From NCBI RefSeq assembly GCF_905163445.1, contig NC_053205.1, positions 4,402,001-4,466,000 on the forward strand: 64,000 nucleotides of DNA. Reading direction: 5' to 3'. A program made the translations under genes and the position numbers. Source of the stretch: Pararge aegeria. Lineage: Eukaryota > Arthropoda > Insecta > Lepidoptera > Nymphalidae. Under the pieces are notes generated by a model. The model ran no database searches. It was not told the origin of the DNA and worked only from the letters and a program-made list of their open reading frames with translations. Of this stretch, positions 39,478-51,764 are shown piece after piece (position 1 is the stretch's first letter; each line of letters begins with the position of its first letter).

Positions 39478-39720
39478 AACTTCCAACCTCCGCTTGCGGG
39501 GCTTTTGAATGCCCAAGCAACCGGTGGTCAGGGCTCCAGAGTGAGGAACCTCCTCACACTACGCGCTGTTTCAAGGACTAGTGCCTTCTGTATCCGACCC
39601 TTGATCAAACAACCAAGCGAAAGCTTCTTAAGATGTGATTCGATTCATTGACTGAAACGACGATCGGAACAACAACGGTCGAATCAACATTCCACATGGC
39701 GGTAATCTCGTGAGCAAGGT
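39478..39720 (+). repeat. Dispersed repeat D
   Basis: CTCCGCTTGCGGGGCTTTTG, GAGGAACCTCCTCACACTAC, AAGCGAAAGCTTCTTAAGAT; longer than the copy at 7970-8165. Confidence 0.7.
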
Positions 39721-40609
39721 CCAAGTATTTAGATACTTATTTATTATTACACATATATTATTTGAATATTATTAACATTGTGCTCCAATGCTCTGAGAGT
39801 TGATAAAGCTGTGGGAGAAGATAACTTTATATCCTTTCCCCGGATAGATAATTGTCTCCATGCTAGCTAGTGCAGGTGTGATTGCATACAAAGTTTAACT
39901 TGTAACGGAAAAAGAAATAATTTAAAAACAGAAAAATCTTTCCTCTGCATAATATTTGTATAGATAGTATTAAATTTAAACAAAGGCATTAAAAAAAAAT
40001 AGGCAAGCAGTAAAATTAAATGCAAACAAAAAGTGAAAGTTGTGCGCTTTCACAATTTGTTTGATGCTTTATTCAAGTATTCATACAAATTCTCGGCGTG
40101 ACATCCCGAGACAGTCCGAGAACGAGAAGATAAGTTTTTTTTTTAAATTGAAATCGTTTGGCGAACAAAATTTTAAGGTAGGTAGGTAGTAAGTTAGACT
40201 GAACCGTCAGTCGTCACGCTCTGTGTAGAAAGGCTCGATCGGGTGAACTCGGGACCGCCGAGTGTACCCGAGCGAGAAAGAGTCAGTTGCTCTGTTGTCG
40301 CTGTGATTAGTATTCCTAATAATTGTCTTTGTGAATTTAATAGTTATTATTGGAAATAAATAACCATCATCATATCAACCTAATGAACTGCTTTGCCGAT
40401 ATCACATGGTAACACCTCAAAATAGGCCTTGTGGGGTCAAACTAAAGGCCTTTGCTTTGAATCTAAGCGTACAAACAGCTGGTTCGCTTCAACCTTTTGA
40501 AATTACGAGAGGAATTTTAGCAGTAGTATTAGCACACGTGTCTATCCTGGCGCAGCTAGGAGTTAGTGTTCGACTTTCGTCTATATGTTAGCAACGTTTG
40601 CTTTCCTAT

Positions 40610-40910
40610 TTCGTGCGGCGGGGGAATGATAGCCTGGAAAAAAATATAGTTACGGGCAACACCGAAGGCAAAAGACCTAGAGGCCGGTCCCCAACAAGAT
40701 GGGCAGACCAGCTGAAAAAATCAAATTCAGACCGCTTCTGTTAAATCGCAAAAATGGCCTCCAACAGAAGTCGATGGAGACAGTTTTCCAACGCGAAGTT
40801 GAGATCTCACCAGGACCACGATCTTCAGTGATGAAGGAACGAGCATAGAGAGAGTAGAGATTAGCACAAGTCACAAGACTTGCTCGCAATCGACAAGTCG
40901 TTTTCGAGTA
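40610..40910 (+). mobile_element. RTE-like LINE C-terminal relic
   Basis: TEGKRPRGRSPTRWADQLKK then, after a frameshift, MASNRSRWRQFSNAKL resemble the RPPTRWTDDIKR..WRQAAQDR tail of RTE-type polymerases. Stops and shifts show decay. Confidence 0.7.
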
Positions 40911-40954
40911 TGGAAACAGTTGTACATCGGTGTAAAATGGATCTTATTTCATCA

Positions 40955-41165
40955 TCATATCAACCCATTACCAGCCCACTACAGAGCACGGGTCTCCTCC
41001 CACAATGAGAAGGGGTCAAGGCCGTAGTCCACCACGCTGGCCCAGTGCGGATTAGTAAACTCCACACATCTTTGAGAACTTCATGTAGAACTCTCGGGCA
41101 TGCAGGTTTCCTCACGATGTTTTCCTTCACCGTCGAAGCAAGTGATATATTAATTGCTTATAACA
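40955..41165 (-). mobile_element. SINE-B copy, head missing
   Basis: CATCATCATATCAACCCATT, GGGTCTCCTCCCACAATGAG, AAGGCCGTAGTCCACCACGC, CATGCAGGTTTCCTCACGAT. Confidence 0.82.
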
Positions 41166-41344
41166 TAAAACAATTGCCCATTTTTGAATAGTAAATAACA
41201 ATTAAGTATAATTTGTAGGTAAACGTCCGAGCGGGGCAATGACCTGCGTTGCCGAATCCACATGGTAACGTCACAGAGTAGGCCTTGCGGGGTCAAATTG
41301 TGGAGGTCTTTGCTTTGGTTCATACACCTTCATCCTAACTTATT

Positions 41345-41702
41345 TACGTAATATAAATAAATATACTTCGACAATACACACATCGTCACCTAGCCCCAAA
41401 GTAAGCTTAGCTTGTGTTATGGGTGCTTAGATGACTGATGAATATTTTTGTGAATAACATACAAAAAATTGTACTCTCTTGCTCTGTTTTTATATCTTTG
41501 TAACTACTTTTTTTCTTTAGTGTACAGTAAAAGTGTATTCATTCATTCATTAATTCATTCAAATACTTTTAATATACATATAAACACCCAGACACTGAAA
41601 TACATTCATGCTCATCACACAATTTTCAGTTGTGGGAATCGAACGCACGGCCTTGGACTCAGAAAGCAGGGTCGCTGCCCACTGCGGCAATCGGCCGTCC
41701 AT
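41345..41702 (-). mobile_element. SINE-A copy split by a LINE 3' end
   Basis: Family sequence in reverse, interrupted at about 41463-41562 by TTGTACTCTCTTGCTCTG ... CATTCATTCATTAATTCATT, the (CATT)n-tailed LINE end. Head GACGGCCGATTGCCGCAGTG and box GTGCGTTCGATTCCC (reverse). Confidence 0.85.
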
Positions 41703-41764
41703 AAAACAAAGTCGCTCCAGCTGTTTGTACGCTGAGATCTAAACTACGCAACGGATTTGAAGCA

Positions 41765-42035
41765 GTGATAGACTAGTGAGTTTCGTGGAGACCAAAGGGC
41801 ACGCACCACTGACTTTTCGGAGTTATGTGCGTTTTAATTTAAGCAATATAAATAACCCTTGTTTTAAACGGTGAGGGAAAACATCGTGAGGTTAACCTGC
41901 ATGCCTGAGAGTTCTACGTAATGTTCTCAACGGCATGTGAAGTCTACCAAACCGCACTGGGCCAGCGTGTTGGACTACGGCCTAAATTCTTTCCACTATG
42001 GGATCCCGTGCCCTGGTGGGCCGTTAATGGCTATA
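41765..42035 (+). mobile_element. SINE-B copy
   Basis: GTTTCGTGGAGACCAAAGGG, CGCACCACTGACTTTTCGGA, AAACATCGTGAGGTTAACCT, GTGAAGTCTACCAAACCGCA. The head is eroded. Confidence 0.7.
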
Positions 42036-42059
42036 CGTTGAAGATTTTCTTTGTTTGTT

Positions 42060-45050
42060 ATGTTCAAAATTCAAAATTCAAAATTCAAAATTCAAAATTC
42101 ATTTATTTCAAGTAGGCCTAATACAAGCACTTTTGAAACGTCAAGTCTGTCCGTGTGTAGTGACTCTACCACCGGTTCGGAAGGCAGATTCTACCGAGAA
42201 GAAGCCGGCAAGAAACTCAGCAGTTGCTCTTTTCCAACATCAAAAATTTACATTTTATATTTTAACATTCATTTTTCTATCTTGTGAGAGATGAAAGCGG
42301 AGCCGGATGCTTCCAAGCAACCTTGTCATTAAGAAACTCATCAATTGTATAATAACCTCGCTGTAATAAATGTGTTTTAACACATTCTTTAAACTTATGG
42401 ATTGGTAGGTCCAAAATTACCTTAGGAATCATATTATAAAAGCGTATACTCAATCCCACAAATGACTTCTGCACCTTTCGCAGACGATATGCAGATGTCA
42501 CTAATTTATGACCATTTCTTGTAAGTCGACTGTTTATATCCACTTTTTGTTTATAAAGACTAATATGTTGTCTTACAAATACTATATTGTTATAAATGTA
42601 TTGTGAGGCTACCGTAAGTATACCAATTTCTTTAAATTTTTCACGGAGGGATTCACGTGATTTAAGTTTATATATTGACCGTACAGCTCTTTTCTGCAAT
42701 ATGAATATAGTTTCAATATCAGCAGCTTTGCCCCATAATAAGATCCCGTAAGACATCACACTATGAAAGTACGCGAAGTAAACAAGTCTTGCTGTTTCTA
42801 CGTCAGTAATCTGTCTAATTTTCCTGACGGCGTAGGCAGCCGAGCTTAGTTTACCTGCTAGTGTATCTATATGGGTACCCCACTGAAGCTTACAATCCAA
42901 GGTCATGCCCAGAAAAACTGTGGAATCTTCCATTTTTAGTGATTCTCCATTTATTATTATATTTTTATTAACTTTCTTTACATTTGGTAAAATAAATTCC
43001 ACACACTTAGTTTTTTTTGCATTTAAAAGTAAATTATTGACAGTAAACCAGTGCGACACATGCGACATAGCACGGCTTACATCGTCAGAGTTGTCTCTAC
43101 CTCTATCAGTTTTAAAAATTAGAGATGTATCATCAGCAAACAGTACAATGTCACAGGTTTCACTGACATGGTGTGGTAGATCATTTATATACACCAAAAA
43201 TAGAAAGGGACCCAAGATTGAACCCTGTGGGACACCCATTGACGTAGCCGACCCCTGCGACTTAATGTCTTTTATGCAAACCCTTTGGGTTCTGTCACTG
43301 AGATAAGAGGCAACCAAATTTAGTGCAACGTTTTTGATACCATAATGGGCTAGTTTAAGAAGCAAGGTTTTATGATCGACACAATCGAATGCTTTGGATA
43401 GATCACAAAAAACACCAATGGCATTCTGCGAACGTTCCCAGGCATCGTACACATGTTTTAAAAGTTTAGCGCCTGCATCCGTGGTGCTACGACCTTTAGT
43501 AAAACCGTACTGCTCCGGATGTAGTAAGTTATTTACATTGAAGTGAATCAAAAGTTGATTTAATATAATTTTTTCAAAGACCTTACTAAGAGCTGGTAAG
43601 ATTGAAATGGGTCTGTAATTGTTAATGTCGTTTTTATTGCCAGATTTAAATAGAGGTATAAGTTTACTATGTTTCATTAAATTTGGAAAAGTACCTCTAT
43701 CAACACATTCATTAAAAAGTATGGCTAAGTAAGGGGCAATAACGTCTATAATGTTAGATATTACCATTACAGACATACCCCATAAATCACCGGTTTTTTT
43801 CTGTTTCAACAACTTAAAATTCTTTATTATATCATATGCAGATATATGTTTAAAATTAAATAAAACGTTGCACTCATTAACGTTGTTCCTCAATAAACTC
43901 TGAGCTGCAGTAGGTGAAGAATTAAGTGAATCAGTCAACAAAATAGGAACACTCTGAAAAAAGTTTTCAAAGGTACTTGCAACCTCACTGTCAGCGGTAA
44001 CTTTATTATCATTAATAATTAATTCAAAGTTTACGTTGCGAGATTTAGCTTTCCCAGTTTCATTATTAACAATTTTCCAGGTTGTTTGTACTTTGTTATC
44101 CGATTTTATGATTTGATCCTTAAAGTATAGCGACTTAGCATGAAAGCAAACGTTCTTAAACGTTTTAGAGTACATTTTTACGTGTTGTAGGAAAGCTGGA
44201 GTATGGTTATATTGTTTTTCACCATAGAGCTCATACAAATTATCTCTACTTTTGTATATGCCAATAGTTGCCCAATCGCTAAACTTTATTTTTTTATTGA
44301 AATCTATATGTTTGAAATTGAATATTTTGTTAAATTCATTTTCTATAATATTAAAGAGCGTACCATAAATGCTGTCAGGATGACCGTTCTTAAAGACAAG
44401 GGCAGGAATTTTGGATGATATTTCACCTTTGAATCGCGTCAATTTGCTCTTAGTTATCGGCCTACACTTGACGATATGTTTATCTTTGTTTATATTATTC
44501 AAAACAGTAATTTGTTGGCCACAATGATCTGATCTTAAGTTGGTTATTATCGATTTACCTAAGATCTCACAGTTGTGAAAAATATTATCTAAACACGATG
44601 CTGAGGTTGCTGTGATTCTAGTAGGTTCACTAAAAGCATAATTTAAATTAAAACATTTAAATAAGTTTAGCAACCTAGTCGTAGTTGCATTACTAAGTAA
44701 AATATCAACATTAAAATCCCCGCATACTATTGCTTTTTTTGTGGATACAGACAATCGCTTAAGCACATCTTCCATTACATCCTCAAAAAGGCTAAAATCA
44801 CCTGAGGGGGGACGATATACACACACTATTATAAATCGCTCCAGCTCCACACAAGATAGTTCTACAGTGCGTTCAACAGAAAGACTAACTATGTCTTTTC
44901 GCTCCTTACAAGTTATATTATTGTGTACAAAAATTAAGGACCCACCATGAATTGCAGTCCTTCTGAAGAACACACTTGACATTTTGAAATTCCTTAAGAT
45001 AACTGCTGGATGTGCACCAGTGAGCCAATGCTCAGTAATACACAGAAAAA
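42060..45050 (-). mobile_element. Jockey-like non-LTR retrotransposon L1, EN-RT frame open
   Basis: An uninterrupted reading frame runs from 45159 to the stop at 42277; recognisable element sequence starts at about LCITEHWL. APE-type endonuclease: CVYRPPSGDF, VCGDFNVDILL, SCLDNIF, SDHCG. Reverse transcriptase: LIPLFKSGNKNDINNYRPIS, QYGFTKGRSTTDA, CDLSKAFDCVDH, GVPQGSILGPFLFLVYINDL and catalytic FADDTS. A C-terminal domain follows (YGILLWGKAADIETIFILQK). 3' UTR and an (AAAATTC)n tail occupy 42063-42276. The 5' end, including ORF1 and the first part of the endonuclease, is missing, so it is 5'-truncated but otherwise undamaged. It lies in intron 1, in the same orientation as ACLY. Clade within Jockey/CR1 not fixed. 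Confidence 0.95.
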
Positions 45051-45199
45051 AGACCAGACCACACCAGATATAATTCAGAAATTGTAAAAAAAAAATATTA
45101 AATATTACACCAAAATTGTGTAAAACGGAATTTGTCCCATTTAAAAGTGCTAAAAACAAAAGACCGCGGGAAGAGGTGGCGTGGTGACAACTGTATTCT

Positions 45200-45365
45200 G
45201 AATATTGGATAGAAACGTGCGTAGAGGGTACATTGCCGAGGATCTGTTTGGTGTGGAGTATACGGACTGAAGTAATTATAAATTACACCATACAGATTCC
45301 CCTGCTGTTCGCGGAGTATAGCAATTTAAGCTTAATTTTCATAATATATTAACAATTCCGAAGAT
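45200..45365. mobile_element. MITE M1 relative, eroded
   Basis: ATATTGGATAGAAACGTGCG, CTCCACACC-like core and AGTATAGCAATTTAAGCTTA match M1 (8612-8864) in parts; the terminal repeat at the right is lost. Confidence 0.6.
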
Positions 45366-45969
45366 TCGTACAAAAATAATATTTACGAAATTTTTTAAAA
45401 ACGCTAATTTACTGTGCTTTTCTGACTATATATTAGTTTATTTATTTTTGATATTTATCAATTGTATTGTTGTATGTGTATGTTTCAACAGTGTATCCCA
45501 CCTTTTCGTTTTCTTTTTAGTTTTCAGAAAAACAAACAGTTCCTACATTGTTTATAAAACACCAAGAAAATTTGAACGAAGCCACGCGCAACAGCTAGTG
45601 TAAAGTAAACCTCAGGAGTCTCAACACTAGATGAGACATTAAACCAGGCCACATCGTGTGTATTTCACTCGAACAGTGCAGTGTCGATAATATAATAACT
45701 GTATTCTGATCTGTCCGTCACCACACGGCAGTATTAAATCTTGGTTAAAATGTAACGTTTCACTTCTTTACATTCTTGTACAAGTAACGAGTATTTCAAG
45801 GTCATACAAGTTTATGATAATAATCTCTATACATATAACGGAGAGCAAAGGTGAAATATGTAATCAAACAAAAACTTGTCAAGTGCTACGTGCTGGAGGT
45901 GTTATAGGTACTATAATCGCGTTTAACATATACAATAACTGCACTACAATAACAATCGTAGAGCATAGG

Positions 45970-46315
45970 TAATTTTGGACCTACCAATGCATAAGTTTAA
46001 AGAATGTGTTAAAACACATTTATTACAGCGAGGTTATTATACAATTGATGAATTTCTTAATGACAAGGTTGCTTGGAAGCATCCGGCTCCGCTATCATCT
46101 CTCACAAGATAGAAAAATTAATTTTGAAATGTAAAATGTAAATTGTTAATGTTGGAAAAGAGCAACTGCTGAGTTTCTTGCCGGCTTCTTCTCGGTAGAA
46201 TCTGCCTTCCGAACCGGTGGTAGAGTCACTACACACAGACAGACTTGACGTTTCAAAAGTGCTTATATTAGGCCTACTTGAAATAAATGAATTTTGAATT
46301 TTTTTGAATTTCATA
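45970..46315 (+). mobile_element. Jockey-like L1, short 5'-truncated copy
   Basis: TTTTGGACCTACCAATGCAT, the coding end to ATCATCTCTCACAAGATAG, then CTTGCCGGCTTCTTCTCGG and tail GAATTTTGAATTTTTTTG. Carries only the last 40 or so codons plus the UTR. Confidence 0.9.
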
Positions 46316-46379
46316 TCGTGACAGAGCTCATCTTGGGTGGTACTAACGCTATTCTAATATCTGCCGTCATTTTTTTTTT

Positions 46380-46473
46380 TTACAATACACACATCGCCAT
46401 CTAGCCCCAAAGCAAGCGTAGCTTGTGTTATGGGTGCTAAGATGACTGATGAATATTTTTTTTGTAAATAACA
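46380..46473 (-). mobile_element. SINE-A 3' fragment cut by Helitron H2
   Basis: ACAATACACACATCGCCATC to GATGACTGATGAATATT; it stops at 46473 and does not resume. Confidence 0.78.
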
Positions 46474-46768
46474 AGCGTACCCAGCCCGCTTCGCCGGGCT
46501 AGATTTTGCTTTGTTTTATTTAAACAATAAACTTACATCATTAAATTTTTAATTTAAGTCTCATAATATATTAAATCATTTATTTCTCTACGTATTCATT
46601 CTCTTCTATTCTCTTCTCGAGCGGGTGAAGATCATTATCTACACCCATGTACACCCAACAATAGAATTATCATCATAGTAAATAAAAGCTGTGTTTGACA
46701 GTTCAAAAACAGGAGTGCTCCGATCGTCACCAAACTTTACAGGATTACTTGCCAGGTCAATACGGAGA
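46474..46768 (-). mobile_element. Helitron H2, minus copy, 5' end lost
   Basis: The 3' side has the intact hairpin AGCCCGCTTCGCCGGGCT (reverse) with terminal CTTG instead of CTAG. The other end stops in CAATACGGAGATA beside (TTTGAC)n. Confidence 0.8.
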
Positions 46769-46817
46769 TATTTGACTTTGACTTTGACATATACTAATTT
46801 CGGCATCGACGGTAGGA

Positions 46818-46905
46818 GAGCCGTAGCTTAATTGGAGAAAGCGCTCAGGCCGTGATTACCAGAGAGTCGCAGATTCAAATCCAGTCGTTTCCGAAAATGT
46901 TTATA
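46818..46905 (+). repeat. tRNA-like SINE head (fourth type)
   Basis: GCCGTAGCTTAATTGGAGAA (A box), GCAGATTCAAATCCAGTC (B box), then unrelated sequence. Too poor a cloverleaf for a tRNA gene. Confidence 0.5.
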
Positions 46906-47397
46906 TGCATTTCAAATTTATAAAATTGGTAATTCCTCAAGTGTAGGTAGAAACACTAATAAAAATTATCTGTTGGTTCCTGTCACTTTATAAGGTACGC
47001 GTCGCGTAGCGTAGGTACTATGCGCGTGTCGGTCCTTCATCTTCAATATAATAAATTTTCTTCCTTTGATTTAATATTTGTAGAGGGTTATGAAATATAC
47101 TAATGCGCACTTTTAACATTATTTCGTAATTCTATTACACGTTGTATATAGACATATTATGTTGTTATTATTTATTGTACCAAGTGCCATGGTATTGTCT
47201 TGCAGAGATCGCTATGAAGCGATAAGGCCGCCATATTATAACTTCCATTGCATTTGCATTTATTTCTTATGATTTTTGATCCCTTATGAAATATACTTAT
47301 GCACCCTTAAACAGTACTTCGTAATTCGGTTACACATATGACAAAAAAAACTGAGTAGTGTAACCTATAGTCAAGAATAATATATCAAAATTCAAGT

Positions 47398-47660
47398 TCA
47401 AATTCAAAAATGTTTTATTCATGTAGACCTTATCACAGGCACTTATGAAGCGTTAATAGATTTAACATGTCAACACTAGTGTTAGTGATGGTGATAACTG
47501 ATAACTGCATTCGTTAACTTAAAACTAAAGCTAGGAGGGTTCCAAACGCGCCCTGGTCTAAGAGCCCACAACAAACTTAGCCAGTTTTTTTTTTATTATC
47601 ACCATCTCACAGTCGAGTTAATGTTTAACTATGAATTTAGAGCAATTCAAGCTTTTTTAT
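47398..47660 (-). mobile_element. Non-LTR 3' UTR copy (L2 family)
   Basis: TTTTATTCATGTAGACCTTA, CACAGGCACTTATGAAGCG, TCCAAACGCGCCCTGGTCTA, TATCACCATCTCACAGTC, reversed 3' UTR. Confidence 0.75.
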
Positions 47661-48204
47661 CATACATGTAATCCTACGTACATACGAGTAGATTATTCGT
47701 AGTTTATACCAGAATACCACATTTATTTCAAATACATTTAGGTAAGTATGCTCAGCACCTTAAATTACTAAAAAAAAAATTCATATTAAAAATAATATAA
47801 AAAGATTAAAAAAAATATTAAAAGATTAAAAAGCATAAAGGAATAAAATAATTATTTATTCGTTGATTCAATTTAATCAATTTCAGTTTTATTTACGCAC
47901 GTGTATTTACGCACGTTGGCCTCGACCCTACAAGAAGACTGACTTGTTTTTCTTTTCGCATATTCTTTTACGAATGATCGCCTGTCTGAAGTCAAACCTC
48001 CTTGGGAATATTTTAATCTTTGACCTCAAAATCAATCAAATAACAAACATTAACAAAAACCGAATTAAGAACCCCACTTTTTTTTTTTTCTAAAAATCGT
48101 TAAAAAATAAAACGTATTCTTCTTGTTAAAAGAATTTCGCTAAAAAGATAACAACCGAATCAAGACCTTCTTCTATTTTAAAAACTACTAAAAATAAAAC
48201 TTTT

Positions 48205-48625
48205 TTTTTTTTTTTCTCTTCTGGCTTTACGGAGATTAGCCAATGTCAGGTGTCCATATGTAACAGTTAGGGAAACTTAAAATATAAAACATCAGGATTA
48301 ATCTACTTAACTATTTGGATAGGAAAAGGATAGGGATTGATTCTACTTTATAAATATATTATACGATTTGTTCTATAGTTTGATATCATTTTTTTCTAGA
48401 AACAAAGATACAATTTTATAAACTTTATACGAAAGGATATTTAATAAACAAATTATAGAGGTGGGAAATGGAATGTTTAATGATTCGAGATGAGCTAGAA
48501 AGGCAGAACGATCATACAAAGGGCATGCAAAGAAAACATGGTTTAAGTCCCCATACTTCCCCAGATCCATACAAAAAGGATCAGGAACGATTTTCACTCT
48601 GTGCAAGTGCGCCGGGGTACAAACA
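48205..48625 (-). mobile_element. Non-LTR fragment L7, C-terminus and 3' UTR
   Basis: Minus frame HRVKIVPDPFCMDLGKYGDL then NHVFFACPLYDRSAFLAHLE and a stop; the C..DLNHVFFACP knuckle is that of I/R1/Jockey-group elements. UTR to a poly(A) at 48200-48215. The 58808-59171 copy is the same element in the other orientation. Confidence 0.88.
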
Positions 48626-49189
48626 TGACAAATAAAACTTAGACATAAGTATTTTTCGTGTTACAAGAATTACACCAAAACAAAAAACAACCGAATCGAG
48701 ACCTTCCTCTTTTTTTAATATTCATAAGTATTCTTCTTGTTATAAGATACACAAAAAAAAAAAAGAGTTAACAAGTTAAAGACTTTTTCTCTGTGAGGCG
48801 CAAAAAAAACAGTTTCGGAATTCGAACGTGGAACTCGTTGTGGCACGAAACATCGAACCACGCAGCAACGCTGTGATTGGCCGAGGAAGATGGTGTGGCA
48901 ATCGCGTGATACCTAGCGACCTGCGCGTTCCGAACCGCGTCATCATTAGTTAAGGTAGCTGGCGCATTATAAACATAAGAGTAGGTACCGTTTTTTATTT
49001 GTCTATGTGTGGTTATAGGAGGTTATCAGAAGACACGTCTATGATAGCTTTATGGAGAACTCTCAGGTATACAGGTTTCCTAACAATGTTTTTCTTCACT
49101 GTTATATCAACTGATGTTTAAAAGAGTAAGCGGTGCGCGCCGGGGTTCGAACTCTTCTACTTTTTTTTTTTATTTCACTACAAGTTAGC

Positions 49190-49480
49190 CCTACAGTACA
49201 AGTTATTAATGTCTAAGATGGTAGCGGGCTAATCTGTTAGGGAGTATGGCAGTTATATTAAAGCAGTACCCCTAATCGGTTTCTACGCGACATCGTACCG
49301 GAACGCTAAGTCACTTAGCGGCAGTTCTTTTTCGGTAGGGTGGTAACTAGCCCAGCCGAAGCCTCCCACCAGACCAGACCACAGAAAATTCAGAGATTAC
49401 AAATTTCTAAATTGCTTCTGCCGGGAATCGAACCTGGTACCTCCAAATTATACCACCGCTGCGCCAGGGGGGTCGTCAAA
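49190..49480 (-). mobile_element. SINE-C, longest copy
   Basis: Reverse head CCCTGGCGCAGCGGTGG, box GGTTCGATTCCCGGC, then TTTCTGTGGTCTGGTCTGG, CTAGTTACCACCCTACCG, GCGTTCCGGTACGATGTCGC and TAGCCCGCTACCATCTTAGA. Confidence 0.85.
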
Positions 49481-49645
49481 CCCTAACCTAACCACCTAGG
49501 CTATCCTTCTTAAGGTAAGTACCTACTCTAGTCGACCCATTTTGTTTCAAGATTCTTGAAGCACTAAATCTTCACGAACAAAAACTACAAGAAAAGACAG
49601 ATTCTTGACCTTTTATAAGATCCCCTTATAAATGGGATAAAATAA

Positions 49646-50203
49646 AACCGGCCAAGTGTGCGACGGACTAGCGCACAGTTTTCCGTACTACATAAAATAA
49701 AATCTATAAAATCATGTCTGTTGTATGAGAGCGCCTTTAAATATTCATTTTATTATATTTTTCAGTACCTGTTGCTATAACGGTAAAAAAAATACTATTA
49801 TTGTGTTCATGCAATAGACAGACAGACGGACGGATAGCGGAGTTTTAGGGGGCGTTCATAAAATACGTGAGATGTTTGGGGGGATGTTTCGAGTGAAATC
49901 TGATCTAATCTTACATTGGAGAGGGGGGGGGGGGGGGGTCTCGGCAAATAACACGCAATTTTTTCCTGATTGAAACAAAAAAATTATACTATTTCGGTCT
50001 TTTTACAATAACAATGCGTTTAAGAAAACCAATATCACGTAAGATTGGGGGATGGGAGTGGGGTTTAATAAATTCTCACGACTCTGGTTAATAGTGTCTC
50101 ACCCTCCCACACAGAAAAAAAAAAAACAACTGACGTAATTTATGGACGCCCCCTTAGTAATGGGGTCCCGTTTTACCCTTTGAGTGCGGAACCCTAAAAA
50201 CCC
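49646..50203 (+). repeat. Repeat K split by MITE M2
   Basis: Starts ACCGGCCAAGTGTGCGACGG and ends GGGTCCCGTTTTACCCTTTG then GCGGAACCCTAAAAA; the two parts join at GAGTTTTAGTAAT once M2 and one TTA are removed. Confidence 0.8.
49848..50153. mobile_element. MITE M2 with TTA duplication
   Basis: Termini GGGGGCGTTCATAAAATACG and CGTAATTTATGGACGCCCCC are inverted repeats; TTA flanks both sides (49845-49847, 50154-50156). A 19-bp G run lies inside (about 49921-49939). No coding sequence. Confidence 0.85.
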
Positions 50204-50574
50204 GTCACACACTTCAACATAGAACACAGCTTTAGTTTTAAGTTTACGAATGTAGTTAACGAAACTACAATGTACCTATATATTTTTTATGTGATGTGCT
50301 CACCAAAAGTGCCATCTATGTGACAATTCTATAGAAGTTATACTACTTTTGGCGCATTAGGGAAAAATTATGCGAGTAAATTTTTACGATGCGCGCGCAC
50401 ACCGTCACAAAAAACCGACACCTTGAAGTTACCTATAAGGCAGTGTACACTTTCAATTGTCAAAGTCTGCGGGCTCATTCCGGTGATTTAATTGATTTAT
50501 TTTTACAAAAATCCCAAATTTTAATAGTTTTGAGGGTTCTTTAATTTTTTTTTTTTTTTTAATTTACTTTTTAA

Positions 50575-50925
50575 TTAAGTTTTATAGTAGCGTATTTGTA
50601 TGTTTATATGTTTGTATATATGTATGGAATATATTTTATATTTTTGTACATATCTTTAATATGTTATGTTTAGTATATACTATGTTTTATGTTTTTTTTA
50701 TGTTAATTTAGTTTTAAATCCTAATATTTAATTATGTTTGTTGTACCACCTACTTATTTCGTATAACATTTTCTTGTATGCCTTTGGTTGCCTGGAAGAG
50801 ATCGCTATTTAGCGATAAGGCCGCCAAATTGTACGTTCTACCTTATTGTACTGTTGTATTTGTATCTCTGTAAATTTGCTATGTGGTGTACAATACAAGT
50901 GTATTCATTCATTCATTCATTGAGA
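50575..50925 (+). mobile_element. LINE 3' UTR with (CATT)n tail
   Basis: GCCTGGAAGAGATCGCTATT, GCGATAAGGCCGCCAAATTG and GTGTACAATACAAGTGTATT then CATTCATTCATTCATT; the best copy of this 3' end. Confidence 0.7.
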
Positions 50926-51225
50926 GAAACTTGGTTGCCCTATAAGTATTTCAAATTTAATCATATTTATTATGTTAATTTCTTTAATTATGTAGTAATA
51001 CTTTTTTTTGTGATATTTAAATAAACTTTATTTAGGTAACTAGATAATGAGCTATAATAAAACTTTCAATGTATTAAATACCTTTGTGCTATAGTTAGTA
51101 TCGTTGTTACTAAACGTAGAATAAGGCGAAAGTTGAAATGTTTAAAAAGATTTTTATCTCGTTACGCCAAAGAATAACTTCTAACGTGTATACATAAATA
51201 CAAATACACTCACGTTTTTTTAAGC

Positions 51226-51570
51226 GGTGATAGCTCAGTGGGTAGGACTTGGACTTCACTATCGGGGGGCAGAGTTCGAGTCCCAGCACGCACTTTTCAA
51301 AGTTATGTACGTTTTTAAGTATATTTAAAATATTACTTGCTTCAAGACTTCAACACGATAGTAACATATAAAATGAATGGCTTCAACGGTGAACGCAAAC
51401 ATCGTGAAACGATCTGTGTGTCTGAGAGTACTTTACAATGTACACAAAGGTGTGTGGAGTCCACCAATCCGTACTGGGCCAGCGTGGTGGACTATGCCCT
51501 TAACCCCTTCTCATTGTGGGAGATGACCCGTGCCCTGCAGTGGGCCGGTAATGAGTTGATATGATGACGA
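51226..51570 (+). mobile_element. SINE-B copy, full length
   Basis: GCGGTGATAGCTCAGTGGGT head, GAGTTCGAGTCCCAGC box, AAACATCGTGAAACGATC, GGAGTCCACCAATCCG, and the GATATGATGACGATGATGAC tail. Confidence 0.88.
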
Positions 51571-51764
51571 TGATGACGAATAATAAAGAAATATTTGACA
51601 TCGACTTAGTCACATTTTCGTTGAACGTTCTATTGTGGATGTTTTGTTTATAAGCGATGGTTTTTCACATGATCACAGCTAGCATGGACAGGATATAATT
51701 TTACCTACTCTCACAGCTTTGCCTACTCTTAGAATATTTTTAATTTTTTTTAATTCTTTTATAA

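Noticed and set aside
42905..43306. 133-residue plus-strand frame opposite the retrotransposon
   Set aside because: It is the shadow of the reverse-transcriptase coding strand.
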